Origin: Lagopus muta
Taxonomy: Eukaryota > Chordata > Aves > Galliformes > Phasianidae
Assembly: GCF_023343835.1 (NCBI RefSeq)
Contig: NC_064433.1
Span: forward strand, 183,103,777 to 183,167,776
Direction: 5' to 3'
DNA length: 64,000 bases
The translations under genes and the position numbers were made by a program. A model generated the notes under the pieces. It was given only the letters and a program-made list of their open reading frames with translations. It was not told the DNA's origin and made no database searches. Each line of letters begins with the position of its first letter. Positions within the stretch are counted from its first letter, which is position 1. Of the stretch, positions 36,066 through 44,900 are shown in pieces.

Positions 36066-38963
36066 CAGTCACTCATATCTGAAAATGCAAGCAGTGGAGA
36101 CTTGCTGAACAGGTGGAAAGAGATCACAGATCTCATGATGCTTATTTGTGTGTCTTCACCAAACCACCACATTTCATCTTCTGCCTCAGTGATGCGAGAG
36201 AAACATATTTTATGCTGCTGCAGGATAGGAGAGCTCCCTTGCTAACACACTGCCAGTACTGCGTATGCAAGGGAGAATCTGCGGGTCTCAGAGCAGCATT
36301 TTCTCTTATTGCTCATGGCTTGGGAAAATGGGCTGTCTTGGCTCTATACCTGTCAGAGGAACTGAGTGGCAACAGCATCAGTAAAAGCAGACTTTTTTGT
36401 CACTTAAGACATCAGTTTAATTTTGGTCACAAGAGTAATGCACCTTATTTTTGATCATGATTCATTCTGAACTCTTTTGCAGCCTAGATATCCCTGAACT
36501 TTCCTGGGCAGTCTGACCCCACTGCCCAAAGAGCTGTTATTAATGAATTGCATTCTCACAACAGTCATGAGGAAGCAGCAGTGAGATGCATGCCCTCTGC
36601 AGAAAGAGATGAAAATAGCTGCTGAGATCTTAATTTCTCTGATTCTCATTCTCTTTCTGCCTTATCGTCTCTTAGCGCCCCAAACCTGGAACATTTCACA
36701 TTGTGAAATCAAAAGCACTTTACCTGATTTTAGATGTGTGCATTACAGTAAGATGACTCATGCCCTAGAAATGCCTTTTTCTTTTTTCCATCGACTAGAA
36801 AGGGAGCCTGGGCAGATCAGAGATTAGCTCAGGGAAAGGGAAAAAAAGAAGAAGAAAAAAAAGGAAAGAAAGAAAAGGCAAAAAAGAAAGAAAGAAAGAA
36901 AAAAAAAGATTTCTGCAGAGTATTTGGAGTTAGGTTTAAAAACACCCAGTATGGAGTGAGAGAGGAGCTGTAGCACGGTGCTGCAGAATGCAAACGCAGA
37001 CAGGAATGGTTTGGAAGTGAGACACACCATGGGATTTAGGAGAACACCCAAAGGAAATTCTCTGGAGTGTTTTGGCCAATTTACATATTTTACTGTATGA
37101 TATTTACTATATGATAAAATTACATATTTTACTCATGAAATTAAGGAAAAAAGCCTCTGGTCACTTGGCACATCACTGAAATTAGGTCCCTTTGGGGTTT
37201 GGCTTGGCTTCTCAGCTGTGTAAAAGAGAAAATAATCTGACAGTGCTTTTAAAACAAAATATGTGGCCCCAAAAAACAGTGGGAGGGGATGGTGAGGTTT
37301 GAGAGTTCCAGGCCTGCTGTTTGAATGAGAAGACTGCAGTCAACCCCTTGCTAAGAACATCTCTGATAAAACTACAAAGAATTTGGGTTGTGTGCGTTTT
37401 TTTGAATGTGCAGATACAAAGGAAAATATTTCAAGTCTGTTTCTAATTTACCTTCGGCGCTAATTTTACTGCATTAGAAAACAATAGGGATAAATAGCTT
37501 TCCAGTAACACAACAAGTTCAGTGATGCTTGCCAGGTGTTTGCCTGTGACTAAACTCAAGAGCACCCAAGATAATGGGTGAAGTCTGTTTGATTCCACCT
37601 CCATTTCACGGACCAACCATTCAACAGGACTGAGTTAGACTGAGATGGATGATTACGTTACTGTTATAATGGAAATGTTTTCTGTTATTGTCGAACCTTT
37701 TAAAGCTCAAATACTACCTTCAAATGACTGAGGAGGGAGCGTACCTTACCATGGCTTACCAGTCCTAGTGTCTAGGTGAAGACCTTCATGTTCTGTTCAC
37801 AGCAGATTTTTCTTGCTCTTTCCTGGTTGTCTGCTTCTACAGTGTATTCAGCACTCTGTTCTTTAATATCAAACATAGATATCATGCATAAAACATTGTT
37901 ATTCCTGCATAACGTGTTGCTTTATTAACACTTCATATTTTTTTTTTGCTTTTACCAGCCCCCAGCCTAGGATAACATTGACATCTCATGAAGATTTGAG
38001 CATATTAAAACCACAGGTGACTGCATATTAACACTGCACTACTGCTTTGCAAACCAGTGACCCCACGTTCAGGTGGGTGGTGGTGGCTCTACCCAGCACA
38101 CTACTGGGCTGGGCTCAGGCAACGCGAAGCTGGGAGCTGGTTTCACACAGCGAGGTCTCTGCTGCTCTTTGTAGCTCTTTCATATGCAGAGGTCAATACT
38201 TTTGTAGAGATTATCCTTTTAAATCAATGTTGGAAGACTTATGCTCAGATCAGCTTACACAAAGTCTGATGGTATTTGAAGCTGTAGGGGGAATGTATGC
38301 GGGCAGCAGATCCCATGCTGAAGTTTGGCCACTGGTTCACATCCAGGTTCTGATAAAGCATCTTGCAGACTCCTCAGCATCTACACACAGCATGACAGTG
38401 AATTTACAACACACAGTGACAGCCCCTCCAGCAGCACAGCACCGCTGATCTCCACACAGACAGCTGGGAATGGCACTGCCCTGGTCCTGGGATCCCCAGC
38501 TCAGAACCCTTGCAGTGCTGGCTTCTTCCTGAGGCTGAGCTCAGCCTGGGCTCTCTGTGCTCACATTTGTTCAGATAGTACTTGCAGCTCCTTTGCATGC
38601 TTTGTGATCTAGCGACTAAAGACAGAGCCAAGCATGTAAGCATGATTAACCTCAAGTGCTTGGACAGAATTGTTCACTTCAGCACAACTACTTGTGTACT
38701 TGGAGTTAGAAAGGTGCCAAAGTGCTTCACAGATAAGTTAATTGCTTTCAAATGCTTGCAACAAACAAGCACAGAGATGACAAAACCACAGAGGTGTTGC
38801 AGAAAATGGCTCCTGGAACACTACCAGCAAACCCCATCTTTAGGTGTATCTTTAGAGGATGCACTCAACATTTAGCTAAGGAGACAGTTGATTTCTATAG
38901 AAGAACAAGATGGATGCAACAGACTAAATAAGAAATAAATAACGTGTTCTACAGACATGTAAC
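36066..38963. other. unique non-coding segment
   Basis: Contains an A/G low-complexity run at 36834-36908, a 14-bp direct repeat TTACATATTTTACT at 37081-37094 and 37120-37133, and a 16-bp palindrome (half-site AGGCTGAG) at 38532-38547. Open frames of up to 133 codons (38047-38448) are unrecognised and overlap others on both strands. Confidence 0.5.
36834..36908 (+). repeat. purine (A/G) low-complexity run
   Basis: GAAGAAGAAAAAA and GAAAGAAAGAAAGAA type sequence on the plus strand. Confidence 0.92.
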
Positions 38964-38988
38964 TTTCCCACAGAATAACTGTGGGAAA
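38964..38988. repeat. perfect 10-bp dyad containing two TGTGGGAA sites
   Basis: Arms TTTCCCACAG (38964-38973) and CTGTGGGAAA (38979-38988) flank AATAA. Each arm contains TGTGGGAA, which fits the RBPJ/Su(H) consensus YGTGRGAA. Their divergent, closely spaced layout is not the classic paired-site geometry. Confidence 0.85.
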
Positions 38989-39089
38989 TCCTATATTAAA
39001 CATATACCAATGGCAAAATACTGAAAATTTAGTAAGGAGTTGTCACTGCTTCCCTCCACACAAAGCGTGAATATATCCCATTTTATTTA

Positions 39090-39246
39090 TTAGGAAGGAA
39101 GGAAGGGAAGGAAGGGAGGGAGGGAAAATGGGAAAAGTGTGTAGTAGAGTGGAAGTGGGGAAGAGAGGAAGGAAAGGGAAACGGAAAGGGAAATGGAAAG
39201 GGAGAGGGAAAGGGAAATGGAAAGGGAGAGGGAAAGGGCAAAGCAT
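39090..39246 (+). repeat. GGAAG-type purine repeat with 24-bp tandem
   Basis: GGAAGGAAGG runs lead into a tandem of about 2.3 copies of a 24-bp unit (starts GAAAGGGAAATGG) at about 39185-39238. It ends just before an 11-G run (39247-39257). Confidence 0.9.
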
Positions 39247-39258
39247 GGGGGGGGGGGA

Positions 39259-39453
39259 AGGAGAGGAGAGGAGAGGAGAGGAGAGGAGAGGAGAGGAGAG
39301 GAGAGGAGAGGAGAGGAGAGGAGAGGAGAGGAGAGGAGAGGAGAGGAGAGGAGAGGAGAGGAGAGGAGAGGAGAGGAGAGGAGAGGAGAGGAGAGGAGAG
39401 GAGAGGAGAGGAGAGGAGAGGAGAGGAGAGGAGAGGAGAGGAGAGGAGAGGAG
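39259..39453 (+). repeat. (GGAGA)n pentanucleotide satellite, about 39 units
   Basis: Roughly 194 bases of perfect GGAGA on the plus strand. Every frame is open in both directions (Gly-Glu-Glu-Arg or Leu-Ser-Ser-Pro repeats), which explains the long apparent open frames at 39083-39947. They are not genes. Confidence 0.98.
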
Positions 39454-39770
39454 GAAAATTCAAGACAAAACGCAGGGCAGGGCAGGGCAAGGAGAGGTGA
39501 GATGAGGTAAAGCAAGGCAGGGTGAGCCAATAAAGGCAAGGCAACCTGAAGCAAAAAAAAATGGAAGGCAAGGAAAAGCAAGGCCAGGCAAAGTGGGGTA
39601 AAGCAAGACAAAGCAAGGCAAGGTAAGGGGAAAGGTAAGGTGAGGCAAGGCAAGGCTGAGTGAGGTGAGGCAAGAAAGGCAAGACAAGGAAAGAGGAAAA
39701 GGAAAAGGAAAGGGAAAGGGAGAAGGGAAAGAAGGAAAAAGGAAAAGGAAAGGAAAAAAAAAGGAACAAG
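39454..39770 (+). repeat. degenerate (GGCAA)n and GGAAA purine-rich tract
   Basis: Diverged pentamers of GGCAA/AGGCA type to about 39690, then GGAAAAGGAAAGGG to 39770. Probably an older pentamer array adjoining the fresh GGAGA expansion. Confidence 0.85.
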
Positions 39771-39800
39771 GACGAGCGGTCCGTGCGGCCTTAGTGCAGC

Positions 39801-39815
39801 AGCGCCCCCTGCCGG
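39801..39815 (-). promoter_or_regulatory. strong CTCF-binding motif
   Basis: The minus strand reads CCGGCAGGGGGCGCT. It differs from the textbook CTCF core CCASYAGRKGGCRSY only at positions 3 and 5 and keeps the whole AGGGGGCGC centre. It lies about 30 bases right of the purine tract. Confidence 0.75.
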
Positions 39816-40382
39816 CGCAGCCCGTCCCGCAGCTCCCGCCCGCCGCCCCGTCCCGCGGCTGTTTGGAAACGAGCAGCATCGTCCCAGCTCGGCCCAGGAC
39901 TGTCCGCAGCGGAGGAACGCGTCATGGCAGCTCGTGATTAATGCCATGAGCCCTGGTATTAATCGCGGCGGCGATTTGCCGCATTACTTGTTCTTGAAAA
40001 GTAACAAGCAAGGGCACGTTTGCCTTGTTGCTTCCTCCCCCCGTTCTGACAACCGCAAATCACCTCCGGAACGGATAGATTATGCGGGGAGAGGCATGCA
40101 GGGTGGCTGGGAGGCAGACGTGCCGTGCAATGCACTGTGTGTGATTTGCAATTTAGATTTGTTGTATCGATCGCTGCGCACTCGAGGGGAAGGGGATCAG
40201 TTGGCAGGTCTCCGGCTTCAAATATTTCCAAAATGATTATACATTTTATTAATCAAGGTCAAAGTAACCTCATTTGGCCAGCATAAATGAAAACATAGGG
40301 TGTGCGTTAACTAAAAATCACTTCGGCGAGGAAAATTGAGATGCATTGCTACACGGTGCCGAGCAGCAGTGTGCGGGTTCCG

Positions 40383-40397
40383 GCTGCCATCTACTGG
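40383..40397 (-). promoter_or_regulatory. CTCF-binding motif, full consensus match
   Basis: The minus strand reads CCAGTAGATGGCAGC, which satisfies CCASYAGRKGGCRSY at all 15 positions. Same orientation as the motif about 580 bases to its left. Confidence 0.72.
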
Positions 40398-40600
40398 GGA
40401 AAGCCGGTGTGAGCAAGGGAAAGGGGACAGGGCCCTTCGGGGCCGGGTTATTCCTCTCTCTTCCTCCCCGAACTCTGGAAACCTTCCAAGCATGGTTTTC
40501 TTCGGCTTCAAAAGCCCAGAAGATCTGCGTGGTAATCCATACTTGGCTTTGCAGAGCTGGGGGCAGAAGTACCTCTGATGTGAACTGAAGACCTGGAGTA

Positions 40601-40803
40601 AGAATCAGAGCCCATTCGAGGTATAGCATAAAAAAATATTGGCACAAAGTTCTCCACAAACACTAAGAGAAAGGCATTACGCAGTGCAAGGGCAGCTCAG
40701 AGCGGAAGCATCTAAGGAAAAAAAAAAAGAAAATGAAAAAAAAAACAGAGAATCATCTTGAAATAGGATCTATTGTGTCGTGAGGCCGAAGAATCACTGG
40801 TAT
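40601..40803. other. A-rich non-coding spacer
   Basis: Contains A runs around 40718-40745. Nothing else was assigned. Confidence 0.5.
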
Positions 40804-40952
40804 CAGAGAATCATAGAATGATTTCAGTTGCAAGGGAACCTCAAAGCCCACCCAGCCCCAACCTCTGCATGGGCTGGTTGCCTCCCACCAGCTCAGGCTG
40901 CCCAGGATCCAGCCAACGTGGCCTTGAGCACCTCCAGGGATGGGGCATGATA
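40804..40952 (-). mobile_element. CR1 3' fragment
   Basis: Reversed tail AGAATCATAGAATGATTTCAG, then TGCATGGGCTGGTTGCCTCCC and CCTTGAGCACCTCCAGGGATG. Short and sharply truncated. Confidence 0.93.
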
Positions 40953-42647
40953 CTCTCCACAAAGAGAACCCCATTAGAAACCCTCATATATCACAACTTC
41001 AGTTCTTAGCGTGAGCACTGCAGTTGGTGGGGCCTTTCTATGCATTTCATAGGCTTTGGGAGATGCCCAGCTGCCCTGCTCGACCTCTCCAAGTACCTTT
41101 CTCATTCCGTGACACTGAACCTGTGTTTCGGTGGCTTTGTTTCTGCACAGCACCAGAACAAGAACTTATTAATTCATTCATCTAAATCCATCAGCCCTTT
41201 AGAGCAAGCAGCCCCACTCAGGACGCAGACAAAGCACCGCTGTGCATTACGGGCTAGGAAAACAACAGATGATTTGGCAAATTCAGCAGTTTTCTATGAG
41301 CTGCAGTTCAGGTTTTCAGGCCCGTTCGCTGTTCCTTTGATCTGCTACAAAGCAAAGCTTCCATGCAGTTTAAATTGATTTATGTTGTATCAGATCCAGA
41401 GTACACCTATGTTCATTCCTCTCTCCCCCTCCATCTCTCTCTAACCTATCTCCTGCGGCTGTGTATATATAGACAAACAATGGGACTTTATTGCTGGTTT
41501 CATTTCAGTCTTGGTTCATTTTAATAGGGCCAGTGGGAATCGGTCTACTTAATGAGAGAAGCTTTAAAACTTTTTGTAAATAGGCCTTATTCGAAGCTGT
41601 GAGGAAAAGGCAAAATCTATAAACCATTATGCACCATCTTAATCTGAATAAAAAGTTAATCAAAATGGCCTGGGCCGATGCAAGGTGCAGAATATTTTAT
41701 TTAGATAATTTTGAATGTGTTGTTTCCAATAAATTTCCTGATCTGCTCTCCTTAACCCGCATTTTCAAGCAGTATTATTTTGAAACACAAGACAGGACTC
41801 TCTCCATTTTCAAAATCCTGCACTGATGTGTTGGCAGTTTTAAAAAACACCCTGGGCCCTTTTTAGCATGAGGACATGATTTCAACCAATTCAAAGCTCT
41901 GAATTTGAAATAATATTTCTTTTTTGCTACAAGAAAAAAGTTTATGAAATGGTTCCCAAACTACTCGATTTCTTTAGCAACTACTGTGTTTTTTATCAAA
42001 TCAGAATGAAAGAACAAATCCAGCAACTCAGCAACATCCTAGGCTCATATTTGACAAACCCAGACATTCAGCTCTGTCCTAAAATATAATCAGTGAGCAC
42101 ACCAGAGAAAGATAAATCAGCACCTGTCAGCTAATGAGGAAGGATTATCATTAAGTTACCCGGGAGTCACAGCTCTTTCTTCCATCAAAGAACACTCTTA
42201 AAAACACTAAATGCCTATTTTAAAAGACTGCTGTTATAAAATATAACTTCCCATGCTGAAAACTCTCTTCTAGCTCTCCCTCCAAAAGCACATTGTTCAG
42301 TCTGAGAGCTGTGTTTGCAAATTCAGCAACAACCCCAATCATAGATAAATATGCAAGGGAACAAGTTTATTTTCTTATTTCTGTTTCTCTCCCCAGAGAC
42401 TCCATTTGGACCTTGCTTTAGGGTCATCCCCTGCTTTGCAATGCCCAGAGTGTGCTGGAAAAACTGCACCCCAGGATACCCCCCACACCTGCTCCTCCCA
42501 CCAACACTGGTCACCGTGGTCCTTCTGCTGCACTGGTCCCAGTACCATGCAGACTGCCCACACTGCCACGTGCTGATTCTGTGGTTAGCACACCATGATT
42601 TCTGTGCTTCAGTTCTGTTTGCTTTCCCAATGGAAGCCTTGTTGCCC
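40953..42647. other. unique non-coding segment, possible enhancer block
   Basis: 41,200-41,830 is non-repetitive with dense AT-rich cores such as ACAAACAATGGG (SOX-like), TTTATTGC and TTTAGATAATTT. It has the texture of a conserved developmental enhancer. The overlapping open frames near 42,323-42,662 are unrecognised. Confidence 0.35.
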
Positions 42648-42946
42648 TCCACAACTGCCTGAAAGGAGGCTGTAGCAAGGTAGGGGTAGGCCTCTTCTCC
42701 TGGGTAACATCAATAGGATGAGAGGGAATGGCCTCAAGTTGTGCCAGGAGAGGTTCAGGTTAGATAACTTCTCAGAAAGAGTGGTGAGGCAGTGGCACAG
42801 GCTGCCAGGGAAGTGGTGGGATCACCATCCCTGGAGGTGTTGTGGAGATGTGGCACTGAGGGACGTGGTGAGTGGGCATGGTGGGGTGGGTTGATGGTTG
42901 GACATGGTGATCTTAGAGTCTTCTCCAACCTTAATGATTCTATGAA
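42648..42946 (+). mobile_element. CR1 3' fragment
   Basis: CAACTGCCTGAAAGGAGGCTG, GATGAGAGGGAATGGCCTCAA, TTGTGCCAGGAGAGGTTCAG, CATCCCTGGAGGTGTTGTGG and GGACATGGTGATCTTAGAG, ending AATGATTCTATGAAAA. Plus strand. Confidence 0.94.
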
Positions 42947-44611
42947 AACATTTAATCTTAAATTAGTGACAATGAAGTACTTACATAAGACTCAGGGCCT
43001 CCTACAGACTTCAGTGGGAAATCAAGTTTTTCAGAAGTTAAATACTGTACAACCCAGTTAAGTTGTCTCAAAACAGATTCCTGGGATCCATGTCTCTGGA
43101 ATGAATAGGACATTAAAAATTCTTCGAGTGTTCATAGGAAATACTTTTTGTAATATTTTTTAATTTCTTTTGCCTGCATAGAAAGAAAATTATTATTTTC
43201 CTCTGTAACCAATTCAGAGATATTCTTGGAGGTGGAAGTACTGACGATGTGGGCCGTGCTGTTAGAAAGCTCAGACAGAAAACATCCTCAGCACATCAGA
43301 GCAGATCCACTGTCCCCTTTGCTGTTGTTTCCTACGTACCAGGTATTCCTGTTACATTCAGTACCAAACATGGACTTGTCAGCCCCAAAGTGTCACAAAG
43401 AGAAGTGCATTTTTGGGAGATGGGAAACAGAGAGTATCAGACTGGAAATTACACAAGAGATGAGGAGTCATAGGCAGAACACATGGGCCTGTGATTCAGG
43501 AAGTTCCCTTTGTTATCTGTTCAACCACAAGGAACAGGGATGAAAGTAGATGCCAGTTCCACCAACACACCCACCCAAAGGGATGTTAATGCATTCAGGA
43601 ACAGATCTAGAGGAGAGTGCTGTGCAGAATTTGCTGTTTGCTTTGATACAGCCTTGGCTAAAGCAGTGCTGTCAAGCTAAATAATCTAGAAGTCTAATGG
43701 GAGGCAGAAACTATGGCCCCCAGAAATATGACCTGTACTAATCACGTGTTCAAGTGTAGAATAAGTGGTCACTGTGAGTTTGTACAAAAAGAAAGCTCAT
43801 TTTCAGTGAAGTCTTTTTTACAAGCATAATAGTTGTCTCCTGCACGTGTTACATTTTTAGGAGCTTCCCTCCATTCCTCCACTTTCTTTAGCTCTTCATC
43901 TAATGTGATGAGATGACTGCCTGTGTTTCCTACTTGCCTGGTGCTGTCAGGGACTGATTTAATAACTTGATGCTCCAGCAGTAGTGTTTCCTGCCAAAGC
44001 AACAATTGAATTCCAAAGCTCTCTGAGATTTGATTCACAGTGTTTACAAAACTGTGGCTCTGTGACCTCTGCTTATCGTTGCAGATGTAAATAACAGGCG
44101 ATGTACCTCTGCTCCTTTTGGTTTCCTTTATCCACCCTCTGCCTCTTTCTTCATCCATAAATTGTTTGTTCAGAGGGCCAGAGAGCAGCTTTCTGCAGTA
44201 ACCAGCTGCGTGCTGTGTCTGAGCTGGTCACCGCTCTGCAGTACAAGCGGTGGATACTCAGAACAGTAACAGCAAGTCAAAACTGAAATACCCTTCTTGT
44301 GCCTCCCCATAAAACCACTATGTTTTGACTTACCCAAGCACATGGGCAAAGCAGAGGTCCAGCAGTCCTACACTTATATCCTTCTGTTCTGCTCTGGGCC
44401 ACTCTGTTTAGAAACAACATTGCATGCTTTGCCAATGTGATGCTTGAAATTAATGCTCTGATTTAACCACCATTTTTAGCAGCTCTGAATCTGATGTGCT
44501 TAAGGTTAATGAAGCCAAAAATTAATACAGTAAGAAAGGCATAATCTGGAAATGTTATGCTGTAGTATTGAAATAATCACCTTCTGAGAAGGCAAAAATC
44601 CATAACAATGC
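42947..44611. other. unique non-coding segment
   Basis: A 129-codon minus frame (44158-43769) has ordinary protein-like composition but no recognised similarity, no splice context, and a length expected by chance. I do not call it. Confidence 0.5.
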
Positions 44612-44900
44612 ATGATCCTTTCAGTATCTAAAGAGAGGCTGTAAGAAAGAGGGGGACAGACTTTTCAGCAGGGTCTGTTGTAACAGGATAAGGGGAAATG
44701 ATTTCAAACTATAACAGGGAAGATTTAGGTTGGATGTGAGGAAGAAGTTCTTTGCACTAAGGGTAGTGAGGCACTGGAGTGGGCTGGGCTGCCCAGAGAG
44801 GAGGTGGATTGCCCCATCACTGGAGACAACCTGATCAAGCTGTAGGTGTCCCTGTTCATTGCAGGGGAGTGGACTAGATGACAAAAACCTTTCAACAAAT
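44612..44900 (+). mobile_element. CR1 3' fragment
   Basis: TTCAGTATCTAAAGAGAGGC, GTAACAGGATAAGGGGAAATG, AAGATTTAGGTTGGATGTGAG, TTGCAGGGGAGTGGACTAGAT. The final tail is degenerate. Confidence 0.9.

Larger units (their letters stand above)
39775..40600. promoter_or_regulatory. CpG-rich unique block, candidate boundary/enhancer element
   Basis: Abruptly GC- and CpG-rich single-copy DNA in an AT-rich desert. It contains two CTCF-type motifs (39801-39815 and 40383-40397) and a near-perfect inverted repeat with homeodomain-type cores: GATTAATGCCA at 39936-39946 and TGGTATTAATC at 39954-39964, one mismatch. There are also C/EBP-like ATTTGCAAT sequences. No convincing open frame or splice pattern, so I favour a regulatory element over a gene. 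It could also be the promoter of an unannotated non-coding RNA. Confidence 0.55.

Noticed and set aside
38047..38448. 133-codon plus-strand open frame
   Set aside because: Overlapped by other frames, no known domain, no flanking splice signals that stand out.
39259..39453. CRISPR-like regular repeat array
   Set aside because: It is a contiguous 5-bp microsatellite with no spacers in a eukaryotic genome.
39083..39947. Longest open frames in the window (up to 285 codons, both strands)
   Set aside because: They translate the GGAGA/GGAAG repeats, which have no stop codon in any frame. The products are Ser-Pro-Leu or Gly-Glu-Arg repeats with no start context.
43769..44158. 129-codon minus-strand open frame with ordinary amino-acid composition
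   Set aside because: No recognisable similarity, splice context or promoter. Several frames of this length are expected by chance in 64 kb.
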